A DNA stretch of 29,257 bases from Roseivirga sp. UBA7431. GTDB lineage: Bacteria > Bacteroidota > Bacteroidia > Cytophagales > Cyclobacteriaceae. The stretch is from positions 1,276-30,532 of the forward strand of contig DLQN01000014.1 in the NCBI GenBank assembly GCA_002477595.1, written 5' to 3'. The notes below the pieces were generated by a model, which was not told the DNA's origin, searched no databases, and was given only the letters and a program-made list of their open reading frames with translations. Of the stretch, positions 17,196 to 25,298 are shown piece after piece (positions within the stretch are counted from its first letter, which is position 1; each line of letters starts with the position of its first letter). A program made the translations under genes and the position numbers.

Positions 17196-18089
17196 TTATA
17201 CTAGCATAGTTTGTGAGAATGATTTCTCAATATGGTTAGCAACATTTTGCATCAACCACATTGGTGTTGAAGTAGCTCCACAGATCCCGACTTTGTCACT
17301 TACTCTGAACCAGTCTAAATCCACTTCCTCCTCGTTTTCTACGAAATAACTTCTTTCATTCTCTTGTTTACAAACACCATATAGTGCTTTGCCGTTTGAG
17401 CTTTTCTTACCGCTTACAAAGACAATCACATTCACGTCACTAGCAAACTTCTGAAGCTGGGGCTCACGATTCGATACTTGACGACAAATACTATCATTTG
17501 CTGTAAAGTCTATCTCTTCGAACTCACCCTTCGCCTCTCTAATTCTTTCTTCGATCATTGATCGTATTCTATAAAACCCTTTTGTGCTCTTCGTTGTCTG
17601 AGAAAAAAGCGTAACAGGTCTGTTAAAATCAATCTTGTCAAGATCTTTATCTTCCATCACAATGATGGCGTTATTATTTGTCTGACCTGTCAGACCGATC
17701 ACTTCGGCATGGCCAGTCTTTCCATAAATAACTATTTGCCCATCGACTTTATTGATCTTGTCGTAAGCTAGTTTTACTCTATTCTGGAGTTTCAATACTA
17801 CTGGACAAGAAGCATCAATGAGTTCTATGTTATTCTTCAGGGCGAGCTTATAGGTTTCTGGCGGTTCGCCATGGGCTCTAATCAAAACTTTTGAATTTTT
17901 GATTTCTTTGAGCTCTTCTCGATCTATAATTTGAAGTCCTTGCTCAGTTAGGCGTTTCACCTCCATGCTATTGTGCACAATATCACCTAAGCAATAAAGG
18001 TCACCATCAGCCATCTCATCTTCCGCCATCTGAATAGCGAACTCAACGCCAAAGCAATACCCCGAATTCTGATCTATTGTTACTTGCAT
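17196..18089 (-). CDS. ispH: 4-hydroxy-3-methylbut-2-enyl diphosphate reductase
   Basis: 297 residues, matching IspH/LytB. The three Cys ligands of the iron-sulfur cluster are C12 (GYCFGVE), C95 (DASCPV) and C202 (NDSICRQVSNRE). Substrate-site residues include H39 (VHNSMEV), H73 (RAHGEP), H127 and E129 (GHAEVIG), with SSNGKAL and GATSTP near the C-terminus. It catalyses the last step of the MEP isoprenoid pathway, giving IPP and DMAPP for menaquinone and cell-wall lipid carriers. It starts 9 bp after cmk on the same strand; cmk-ispH pairing is common in bacteria, including Bacteroidota. Confidence 0.97.
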   Translation of the reverse strand: MQVTIDQNSGYCFGVEFAIQMAEDEMADGDLYCLGDIVHNSMEVKRLTEQGLQIIDREELKEIKNSKVLIRAHGEPPETYKLALKNNIELIDASCPVVLKLQNRVKLAYDKINKVDGQIVIYGKTGHAEVIGLTGQTNNNAIIVMEDKDLDKIDFNRPVTLFSQTTKSTKGFYRIRSMIEERIREAKGEFEEIDFTANDSICRQVSNREPQLQKFASDVNVIVFVSGKKSSNGKALYGVCKQENERSYFVENEEEVDLDWFRVSDKVGICGATSTPMWLMQNVANHIEKSFSQTMLV

Positions 18090-18098
18090 TCTACTTCT

Positions 18099-18785
18099 TT
18101 AATCTTCCTTCTCGAGATGACTAATAGCCAAATCTAAAACTTTTTGAACTTGATTCTCGAACTTCAAATCCGATGTATCAATTTCAATTGCATCCTCTAC
18201 TTTTATCAATGGACTTTCAGCTCTTGTAGAGTCTTGATGATCTCTAGATTCAAGATTCTCAATAATATCCTTCAAGTCCACAATTTCACCCTTAGCAGCT
18301 AGCTCTTCTTTTCTTCTTTTTGCCCTTATCTCTGTACTGGCTGTCATGAAGACTTTCAATTCTGCATCAGGAAAAACCACCGATCCAATGTCCCTTCCGT
18401 CCATTACAACACCTCTGTACTTACCCATCTCCTGCTGTTGAGCGACCATAGCCACTCTAACCTCCTTGATGGCAGAGACCGGACTCACCTTTTGCGAAAC
18501 GTCCATTTTACGAATCTCTTCTTCAACATTCTGTTGATTCAAAATGGTTTCGTTTTTCTGAGATTTTTGATTGAATTCAAAATCAATTTGTATTTCGGAC
18601 AAGGCCTGCATCACTTGATCGTGATTAGTCAGGTCGATATCATTCTGAATGAAGTATAAAGTCACGGCTCGATACATCGCTCCGGTATCGATAAACTTAT
18701 AATGCAGCGCTTTCGCGACCGCTTTCGCAGTGCTACTCTTTCCACATCCTGAAAGACCGTCTATGGCTATGTTTATTTTCGACAT
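18099..18785 (-). CDS. cmk: Cytidylate kinase
   Basis: 228 residues. The P-loop is G10-LSGCGK16-S, followed by the CMP-kinase motif FIDTGAMYRAVT. GRDIGSVVFPDAELKVF carries the NMP-binding/DIG motif, then RAKRR and RDHQDSTRAESPL complete the lid and substrate region. It phosphorylates CMP/dCMP with ATP in the cytoplasm. The ATG at 18785 lies about 10 nt after the expected start point of a -7 box at 18800-18807. It is the first gene of a two-gene unit with ispH. Confidence 0.96.
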   Translation of the reverse strand: MSKINIAIDGLSGCGKSSTAKAVAKALHYKFIDTGAMYRAVTLYFIQNDIDLTNHDQVMQALSEIQIDFEFNQKSQKNETILNQQNVEEEIRKMDVSQKVSPVSAIKEVRVAMVAQQQEMGKYRGVVMDGRDIGSVVFPDAELKVFMTASTEIRAKRRKEELAAKGEIVDLKDIIENLESRDHQDSTRAESPLIKVEDAIEIDTSDLKFENQVQKVLDLAISHLEKED

Positions 18786-18799
18786 TCTAAAACTTTGGG

Positions 18800-18807
18800 C
18801 AAATGTA
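18800..18807 (-). promoter_or_regulatory. Putative -7 box (TACATTTG) for cmk-ispH
   Basis: TACATTTG on the minus strand fits TAnnTTTG in the 90-bp divergent gap between cmk and ade. No TTTG is present at the usual -33 distance. It implies a very short leader. Confidence 0.35.
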
Positions 18808-18875
18808 ATAGATCAAAGCTTTAAGTTTTAAATCTTAAGACAGAACTTAGGGCGACAATTGAGCTATTTAAGAAC

Positions 18876-20498
18876 ATGAGAGTTTCAGGACAAATCGTAG
18901 ACGTAAGGAATCGAAGAATATTTAAAGGAGAGATTCAAGTATCTGGTAACCGTATAGTCTCCATAATAGAAAAAGAATCGGTGGACGATCAATTCATTCT
19001 TCCCGGATTTATCGATGCTCACGTTCATGTAGAAAGCTCCATGTTAGTGCCTTCTGAGTTTGCTAGACTTGCGGTAGTTCACGGAACTGTATCTACAGTG
19101 TCAGATCCCCATGAAATCGGCAATGTTCTCGGTGTAGTAGGAGTTGAGTATATGATTGAAAATGGCAACCAAGTCAATTTCAAATTCAATTTTGGTGCAC
19201 CCTCCTGTGTTCCCGCTACAACATTTGAAACTGCAGGTGCAGAAATCACTCCCGAAGAAGTCGAATATCTACTGAAGAAACCTGAGATCAAATACTTAGC
19301 TGAAATGATGAATTGGCCAGGTGTCTTATTCAAGGACGAAACGGTGTATAAAAAACTAGACATCGCCAAGGCGCTCGGCAAACCCATTGATGGACATGCA
19401 CCCGGTCTCAGAGGTGAGCAAGCCGAACAATACATATCCGCAGGCATTTCTACTGACCATGAATGTTTCACTGCTGACGAAGCGAGGGACAAACTAAAGC
19501 ATGGAATGAAGATCGCCATCCGTGAAGGTTCAGCAGCCAAGAACTTTGAAGCACTAGTCGAATTGTTTGGCGAGGCGCCTGAAATGTTGATGTTCTGTTC
19601 TGACGATAAGCACCCTGATAACTTAGTAGAAAGCCACATCAACGACCTCGTTAAAAGAACACTTGCCAAGGGCTATGACCTATTTGACATACTGCAAGCA
19701 GCTTGCATTACCCCTATCGATCATTATAATCTCGATGTAGGGGCACTTCAAGAGGGTGATTACGCTGACTTTATACTGGCAGATAACTTGACGGACTTCA
19801 ATATCAAGGCTACCTATATTAACGGAGAGTTGGTTGCTCAAAATGGAACCAGCTTAATACCGAGAGTACAAAATGATATTATCAACCAGTTTAATTGCGA
19901 GCGGATTACGGCTGAATCCATAAAAATCAAAGCTGACTCTGGTAAAGTAAATGTAATAGAAGCACTAGATGGGCAACTCATCACAAATTGTTTGGTGTTA
20001 GATACCTGCATTGATAAAGATGGTTTTGCCATCTCAGATGTCGATCAAGACATGTTGAAAATGGTTGTGGTCAATCGCTACCAAAATGCAGCACCAGCCA
20101 TAGCCTTCATCAAGAACTTCAAGTTGAGTGAAGGAGCATTAGCCTCTTCAGTTGGTCACGATTCTCATAATATTATTGCTGTAGGAGTCGATGACGAATC
20201 TATTGTTAAGGCGATCAACTTAATTATTGATGCAAAAGGTGGTGTAAGTGCGGTTTCTGAAACTCACGAACAAATCCTTCCACTACCAGTAGCAGGTATT
20301 ATGTCTGCGGAGGATGGTTATGAAATCGCTGAATCCTACACATCAATAGATAAAATGACCAAAACTATGGGAAGCACACTTCACTCCCCTTTCATGACAC
20401 TTTCCTTTATGGCATTACTGGTCATTCCCAATTTAAAGCTGAGTGATCTAGGACTTTTTGATGGTCAAAAGTTTGAGTTCAAGGCCCTTTTTAACTAG
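18876..20498 (+). CDS. ade: Adenine deaminase
   Basis: 540 residues, the usual size for Ade of the amidohydrolase superfamily. After an N-terminal beta-sandwich segment comes the metal motif PGFIDAH49-V-H51-VESSM, with E53 as expected for Ade. GTVSTVSDPHEIGNV, IDGHAPGLRG, STDHECFTADEA and the FCSDDKHPDNL motif follow in family order. The C-terminal domain has SVGHDSHNIIAVG. It converts adenine to hypoxanthine and ammonia in the cytoplasm, for purine salvage. It is transcribed alone: divergent from cmk, and closed by a hairpin just after the stop. Confidence 0.96.
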   Translation: MRVSGQIVDVRNRRIFKGEIQVSGNRIVSIIEKESVDDQFILPGFIDAHVHVESSMLVPSEFARLAVVHGTVSTVSDPHEIGNVLGVVGVEYMIENGNQVNFKFNFGAPSCVPATTFETAGAEITPEEVEYLLKKPEIKYLAEMMNWPGVLFKDETVYKKLDIAKALGKPIDGHAPGLRGEQAEQYISAGISTDHECFTADEARDKLKHGMKIAIREGSAAKNFEALVELFGEAPEMLMFCSDDKHPDNLVESHINDLVKRTLAKGYDLFDILQAACITPIDHYNLDVGALQEGDYADFILADNLTDFNIKATYINGELVAQNGTSLIPRVQNDIINQFNCERITAESIKIKADSGKVNVIEALDGQLITNCLVLDTCIDKDGFAISDVDQDMLKMVVVNRYQNAAPAIAFIKNFKLSEGALASSVGHDSHNIIAVGVDDESIVKAINLIIDAKGGVSAVSETHEQILPLPVAGIMSAEDGYEIAESYTSIDKMTKTMGSTLHSPFMTLSFMALLVIPNLKLSDLGLFDGQKFEFKALFN

Positions 20499-20499
20499 T

Positions 20500-20524
20500 C
20501 AACTAACAGATTAGTTGTATTTTG
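20500..20524 (+). terminator. Intrinsic terminator after ade
   Basis: CAACTAA and TTAGTTG form a perfect 7-bp stem around a CAGA loop, starting 2 nt after the ade TAG and followed by TATTTTG. The stem is AT-rich, so termination is likely but may be partial. Confidence 0.65.
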
Positions 20525-20639
20525 GCATCCTTTTGGCTAACTTCTGGCTGAACCTTAAAATATATTTACGCGTTTATTTTTCGAAAGAAAAGCAACAATT
20601 TGTTAATAAGTCAAACAGAAGCGACATTTAGAATACTCG

Positions 20640-20647
20640 TACATTTG
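20640..20647 (+). promoter_or_regulatory. Putative -7 box (TACATTTG) for the TPR gene
   Basis: TACATTTG fits TAnnTTTG and lies 57 nt before the ATG at 20705. It lies inside the longer reading that could start at 20600, which argues for the inner start. No -33 box is seen. Confidence 0.35.
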
Positions 20648-20704
20648 ATGCCTATTATTTTAATAGTTATGCTATACCGAGCGCTAAAGGCAAACACTTT
20701 AAAT

Positions 20705-22021
20705 ATGAAATATCTGAAACGCATTATTCTTGCATTAATACTGATCCAATCCTTTCAAGTGCAGGGACAACAATTAAAAATGCCGGCAAATGCCGAGTTA
20801 GCAGCCGAAGCCTCAAGAAGGTTTGCCATTGCAGTTGATGCCATGTCGGTTGATAAATTCCGCGAATCAGCAAACGCACTCCATTGGTTAATGACTAATG
20901 TGCCTGATCTATATGATGGCCTTTACATCAATGCTTACCAGGCATATGAGCAATTGTCAGAAAAGGCCACTAGTGATACGCAAAAAGAAATGCTTTTAGA
21001 CTCTATGATGATTTCCTACGATAGGAAAGCGGAAGTATTTGGTCTTACGGATAGGGAGATAAACAATAAGGCATATCGATACTACAAGTACTGGAAGTCT
21101 AATAAAGCCAAGATGGACGAAGGTATGGCGGCTTACAAATTAGTATACCTAAAGCCTAATGAGATCATCAACAACAACATTGTATCTTATATGGACTTGG
21201 CCAGAAGATTCAAAGCATATGGCATGAATATCACAAACGAAGAAGTCATTGATATTTATAGCAAAGTAATGAGCGTCATTGAACTCAAGGCAGCAGAAGG
21301 CGAAGATGCTGATAAATTAGACCGATATAAGGCAGCTGTGAATGGGCTACTTACCCAAACGATGGGTGATGATCTTAACTGTGAATTCATTAACCAAAAC
21401 CTGGCTCCTCCTCTAGACTTAGGAGACGATTTGAGGCTTGCGAAGAAAGTATTCGGACTTCTTCTAGACAGAGGGTGTGGCGATAGTCCTTATATCGAGG
21501 TCGCTGCTAAAATCATCCAGAAACAAGAGCCAACTGAAGGCATTGCTAAAGTACTCGCACAACGTGCCTTTGGTAAAAAAGACTATGAAAATGCAGCAGC
21601 ATTCTATATGGAGGCAATGAGCCTTTCAACTGATGATGAAAATAAAGCAGATCTTCAAATGAACATTGCTCAACTCAAAATAGCACAAGGCAACAAACCT
21701 GAAGCGCGTATAGCAGCATTTGAAGCAGCCAAGCTTGACCCAGCAAAAGCTAGCGAAGCCTACACTTACGTAGCTAACATGTACATGAACAGCTTTGATG
21801 ACTGCTCGAAGAAGGAAAGTATGATTGATGACAGATCAATTTTTATGGCTGCCTATGACCTTTATAAGAGAGCAGGAAACAGCAAAGGAATGGCCGAGGC
21901 AAGAGCCCAATTCCCAACTGTTTCGGACATTTTCACAGCGAATAAAACTGAAGGAGAAGCTATTCGCGTAGGATGTTGGATTAATGTACCGACAACAATC
22001 AAAACTAGAGCCAGCAACTAA
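20705..22021 (+). CDS. Secreted TPR-repeat protein
   Basis: Taken from the ATG at 20705, the protein has 438 residues and begins with a signal peptide (MKYLKRIILALILIQSFQVQG, cut before QQLK). An upstream in-frame start at 20600 would add 35 residues with a poor start, so it is rejected. The body is alpha-helical with TPR-like units, clearest at KKDYENAAAFYMEAMSLS and NMNIAQLKIAQGN-type repeats in the C-terminal third. The end IFTANKTEGEAIRVGCWIN is typical of Bacteroidota secreted TPR proteins. Likely a periplasmic or outer-membrane-facing scaffold; the partner is unknown. Its TAA overlaps the ATG of the following histidine-kinase fragment (TAATG), suggesting coupled translation. Confidence 0.85.
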   Translation: MKYLKRIILALILIQSFQVQGQQLKMPANAELAAEASRRFAIAVDAMSVDKFRESANALHWLMTNVPDLYDGLYINAYQAYEQLSEKATSDTQKEMLLDSMMISYDRKAEVFGLTDREINNKAYRYYKYWKSNKAKMDEGMAAYKLVYLKPNEIINNNIVSYMDLARRFKAYGMNITNEEVIDIYSKVMSVIELKAAEGEDADKLDRYKAAVNGLLTQTMGDDLNCEFINQNLAPPLDLGDDLRLAKKVFGLLLDRGCGDSPYIEVAAKIIQKQEPTEGIAKVLAQRAFGKKDYENAAAFYMEAMSLSTDDENKADLQMNIAQLKIAQGNKPEARIAAFEAAKLDPAKASEAYTYVANMYMNSFDDCSKKESMIDDRSIFMAAYDLYKRAGNSKGMAEARAQFPTVSDIFTANKTEGEAIRVGCWINVPTTIKTRASN

Positions 22022-22734
22022 TGAATAGTGACCAAATTGTTAAAGAACTGAAAGAGAAGATTGAAGAGCTAATCGACAAGGCAAAAGATGCCAGTGATGA
22101 GGTACGCGAAGAAATGGAAGAAACCATGTTAATGCTTTTGGAAGAAAATGGAAAACCGTTGGCGCACGAAGAACTAACCGAAGAGACACTAGAAGACTTA
22201 CGCTTTTCTATGAAAACGATCCAAAAACGAAGCGAAGGACTCCTTCACTTTGTGGATGACTATAGAAGACTGACCAGAATTAAAGCCCTAGAGCTTGAAG
22301 AAGTCAAAGTAAAGGAAATGCTCGAGGAGATCGCAACGCTTATGAGCGCTGAAACCAAAAAAGACAATATAGACATTAGTGTTACCGCACCTGAATACCT
22401 TTCCATCGCTATGGACCGAAAGCTGATAGAGCAGGTATTGATTAACCTGATCACTAATGCCAGACATGCCCTTGAAAATGGTGAAAACGGTAACATCTAA
22501 ATCAGCGCTTCATCCGATCAGCATAGTAAAATCATTTCTGTACAAGACAATGGCACGGGCAGAGATGCGACTAAAATGGAACAGATCTTTATCCCTTTTT
22601 ATTCTACGAAGGAACAAGGCTCTGGCATTGGGTTGAGTCTTTCTAAACAAATCATAAAAAAGCACAAGGGAGACCTGATTGTGAAATCAACTGTGGGTGA
22701 AGACGCAACTTTTTATCTTACCTTCAAATATTAA
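22021..22734 (+). pseudogene. Histidine kinase fragment interrupted by one in-frame TAA (NtrY-like ATPase domain)
   Basis: The first ORF (22021-22500, 159 residues) is a charged helical segment, then a DHp-helix-2-like region (TIQKRSEGLLHFVDDYRRLTRI) and the N-box VLINLITNARHAL, stopping at TAA 22498-22500. Reading on in the same frame to TAA 22732-22734 gives 77 more residues. They hold the rest of the ATPase: the G1 box DNGTG, FIPFYSTKEQGSG lid and IGLSLSKQIIKKHKG. So one nonsense codon splits the HATPase between the N- and G1-boxes. The H-box with the phospho-acceptor His is also absent: NtrY-like relatives have HEIMNS where this reading begins with MNS. It may be a pseudogene, a sequencing error or a readthrough case. 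Coupled to the TPR gene by TAATG. Confidence 0.85.
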
Positions 22735-22797
22735 GTGAGGCTTTTACTTATCGATTCAAGTCAATATTTTCGGTACTTCAAATTTTCAATCTGAGCA

Positions 22798-24048
22798 ATG
22801 GATGTTTTTACCATCATTACGATTCTTATGGTGCTTTCAGCACTGTTCGCCTATATCAATACAAGGTTCTTAAAGCTGCCCTTCACGATTGGTCTTATGA
22901 TCATTGCGATCTGCTTTACGCTAGTCATCATTGTCCTTGGTCACTTCGAACACTTGATACTTGATGAGGCCACATTACTGATAGAATCAATAGACTTTAA
23001 AACAGTCTTACTGGAAGTCATGCTGAGTTTCTTACTCTTCGCGGGTGCTCTACACACCAAACTAGATGGATTAGCCAAACACAAAGCCCCTATTCTGATG
23101 TTTGCCACCCTTGGTGTTCTATTATCGACCTTTTTAGTCGGTGGTATGTTCTATTATGTTGCCATTCTCGTTGGTCATGAGATACCATTCATCTACTGCT
23201 TACTCTTTGGAGCGTTAATCTCTCCAACCGACCCTATTGCAGTTTTAGGAATACTGAAAGCAGCCAAAGCCCCTAAGAAACTCGAAACCAAGATTGTAGG
23301 GGAATCCCTCTTTAATGATGGCGTTGGCGTAGTCATCTTCTTGGTAATCTTTTCTATTGCCCAAAAAGGTATTGGTGCCGTAGATGCTCAAGAGGTCGGA
23401 TTGCTATTCTTTGAAGAAGTTTTTGGCGGTATTGCTCTAGGCTTTATATTAGGCTGGGTTGGATTCCAATTGATGAAGTCTATTGACCATTACGAAACAG
23501 AGGTAATGATCACCTTAGCCTTGGTAATGGGTATTTATGCTATAGCACACCTTGTACATTTCTCAGGACCTTTGGCGGTTGTTGTAGCCGGAATTTTTAT
23601 TGGCAACAAGTCCCCTGAAATCGCTTGGTCTGAAACTACTCACAATTACGTTGACAAGTTTTGGGAGCTTTTAGATGTTTTACTCAATGCTATTCTATTT
23701 GTGCTTATTGGTCTAGAATTGCTTATTGTCGACAATAATGGTGAATATGTGCTACTCGGCCTTATAGCTATCCCTATTGCTTTAATAGCAAGATATATTG
23801 CCTTGTCTGGCCCGATATTTTTATTCAAAAAGAAGCTAGATTTCATTCCTAAAACCAATCTCATCATGACTTGGGGAGGCATTAGAGGTGGTATTTCCAT
23901 TGCATTGGCCCTTTCACTACAGCCAGAAATGGAACGTGACCTTTTCTTGACGGTAACCTATGTGATTGTTGTATTCTCAATTATTGGACAGGGACTTACG
24001 CTTGGGCCTCTTGTAAGAAAGGTGCTGGGTAAACAAGATTCTCAATAG
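22798..24048 (+). CDS. Na+/H+ antiporter, CPA1 (NhaP-like) family
   Basis: 416 residues, 11-13 predicted membrane helices. Signature segments are LFGALISPTDPIAVLGILK and the ion-binding motif VGESLFNDGVGVVIF, with the Asn-Asp pair typical of electroneutral CPA1 exchangers. LVHFSGPLAVVVAGIFIGN and TWGGIRGGISIALALSL follow in family order. There is no long C-terminal cytoplasmic regulatory domain. It sits in the inner membrane and exchanges H+ for Na+ (or K+); specificity is not readable from sequence. It begins 63 bp after the end of the interrupted kinase. The next 564 bp hold no gene. Confidence 0.92.
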   Translation: MDVFTIITILMVLSALFAYINTRFLKLPFTIGLMIIAICFTLVIIVLGHFEHLILDEATLLIESIDFKTVLLEVMLSFLLFAGALHTKLDGLAKHKAPILMFATLGVLLSTFLVGGMFYYVAILVGHEIPFIYCLLFGALISPTDPIAVLGILKAAKAPKKLETKIVGESLFNDGVGVVIFLVIFSIAQKGIGAVDAQEVGLLFFEEVFGGIALGFILGWVGFQLMKSIDHYETEVMITLALVMGIYAIAHLVHFSGPLAVVVAGIFIGNKSPEIAWSETTHNYVDKFWELLDVLLNAILFVLIGLELLIVDNNGEYVLLGLIAIPIALIARYIALSGPIFLFKKKLDFIPKTNLIMTWGGIRGGISIALALSLQPEMERDLFLTVTYVIVVFSIIGQGLTLGPLVRKVLGKQDSQ

Positions 24049-24612
24049 GCCGCAAGTTTTCTATTGGTTTGACATCTAACACCCCAAAGATTATCATCAG
24101 GAAGAGTACCTACTTTTTGCTCTACCCATTTACTATTTTCCTGCAGAAGTAATGACACGTCAGAGGAAGCTATAGAGGAGTCTATAATGGCACACACCTA
24201 TTGAGACCTCTAGGTTACAGCAGAGCAGGTTATTGAAACGCTTTTAGAACGAAGCTAAAAGAATTTAACAACCCTCAGACAAAGGAATACTGTATTGACT
24301 GAGATCACTCCCTTATTGAAGGCTCTTCTCAGGCCTTCTGCGCTGACACTGCTCAGTCTCTACTACAAAAAAAGATAATTTTGAATCATAAGGCCTACCC
24401 ATTCGGGTAGTTTTATTCCTATCGCTTAAAATTCTTCTTGCCGAAGAGTAGCCGAGTGGATTTACTAATTGAAACGCTTATTACGAATAACGATTTTGTA
24501 TGAGATCATAGCAAATTCAAACGTTATCATGCTTTTGGATATTATTCATAAAATCCCATTCTTTTTTTGCTTAGCTTGTTTCAATAAATCATGGTCGTTG
24601 GCCTTTTATTGA
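24049..24612 (+). other. 564-bp gene-free stretch with nested hairpins and a short direct repeat
   Basis: No ORF with recognisable protein similarity was found here on either strand; in-frame reading gives scattered stops and no family motif. Structured parts are: ACTGAG (24298-24303) pairing with CTCAGT (24352-24357) around an inner stem GAAGGC (24318-24323)/GCCTTC (24333-24338), and a hairpin with a T-run at 24395-24414. A 12-bp direct repeat ATTGAAACGCTT occurs near 24233 and near 24468. It may hold a small RNA, a long leader of the next gene, or decayed sequence. Confidence 0.5.
24395..24414 (+). terminator. Intrinsic terminator-like hairpin in the nhaP-LOG gap
   Basis: CTACCC and GGGTAG form a perfect 6-bp stem with an ATTC loop, followed directly by TTTTATT. 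It lies about 350 bp after the antiporter stop and 200 bp before the LOG gene, so it could end the antiporter mRNA or a separate small RNA. Confidence 0.6.
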
Positions 24613-25200
24613 ATGCAGAAAATCAAAAAAGTGTGCGTTTACTGCGCCTCTAGTGACAAAATTCATGAGAAATACTTCGAAGCTACCCGGACACTTGCCA
24701 AAGCATTGGTAAAAAACAGTACTACTGTTGTCTACGGTGGTGGAGCTCGCGGACTGATGGGAGCCTTGGCCGATACTGTTATTGAAGAAAAAGGTAGGAT
24801 CATTGGGATCATGCCTCACTTTATGAAGGAAGTAGAGTTCCATCATAAAGATGTCAATGAGTTCATTTTCACCGCAGATATGCATGAGCGAAAAAAGCAG
24901 TTCATGGTCGGGGTAGATGCCTTAGTAGCACTCCCTGGTGGCTGTGGCACCTTCGAAGAACTGATGGAAGCCATCACTTTAAAGCGATTGGGCATATTTA
25001 CTAAGCCGATTATTATTCTAAACCTTGACGGTTATTACGATCCGCTTTTGGCGATGCTAGACAGATCGATTGAGGAGGGTTTCCTGAGCGAGAGCCACAG
25101 GGCGATTTGGACAGTCTTTACCGATCCTTCAAAAGTTCTTGAAACTATTCAGCAAAGTGCGCCTTGGTCTAATGATGCAATCAAGTTTGCCCAAGTATAG
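24613..25200 (+). CDS. LOG-family nucleotide 5'-monophosphate phosphoribohydrolase (TIGR00730 type)
   Basis: 195 residues. Typical motifs are VCVYCASSDK (6-16), VVYGGGARGLMGALADTV (39-56), MHERKKQFM (90-98) and the Lonely-Guy signature P108-GGCGTFEE116. The family releases the base from cytokinin riboside monophosphates or, in bacteria, often from ordinary nucleotides; it has frequently been misnamed lysine decarboxylase. A Rossmann fold acting in the cytoplasm is expected. It stands alone, preceded by 564 bp without a gene and followed by a hairpin. Confidence 0.93.
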   Translation: MQKIKKVCVYCASSDKIHEKYFEATRTLAKALVKNSTTVVYGGGARGLMGALADTVIEEKGRIIGIMPHFMKEVEFHHKDVNEFIFTADMHERKKQFMVGVDALVALPGGCGTFEELMEAITLKRLGIFTKPIIILNLDGYYDPLLAMLDRSIEEGFLSESHRAIWTVFTDPSKVLETIQQSAPWSNDAIKFAQV

Positions 25201-25256
25201 CACTCGGCAGTCGATAAAACCCATCATTCGAATCAATTCAACAAGAAGATTTGCTT

Positions 25257-25285
25257 AAAGCCGAAAAATGCTGAAATTCGGTTTT
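25257..25285 (+). terminator. Probable terminator after the LOG gene
   Basis: AAAGCCGAA (25257-25265) pairs with TTCGGTTTT (25277-25285, one G-T pair) around an 11-nt loop. The T-run forms the right arm base. It lies 57 nt after the LOG stop and overlaps the TTG at 25284, which argues against that codon as the start of the next gene. Confidence 0.5.
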
Positions 25286-25298
25286 GAAAAGTGCCCTA

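Noticed and set aside
20600..20704. Upstream start for the TPR gene
   Set aside because: The signal peptide starts at the ATG 20705 and a -7 box lies inside the added part.
24061..24400. Possible degraded protein gene after the antiporter
   Set aside because: Short open pieces in several frames exist, but none holds a family motif long enough to name.
24435..24475. tRNA-like phrase (GCCGAAGAGTAGCCGAGTGG)
   Set aside because: It resembles the 5' part of a class II tRNA (D-loop), but no acceptor stem, anticodon arm or T-loop can be completed.
25284..25298. TTG start for the hybrid kinase
   Set aside because: The TTG lies inside the terminator hairpin of the preceding gene, and an ATG with a good signal peptide follows 15 bp later.
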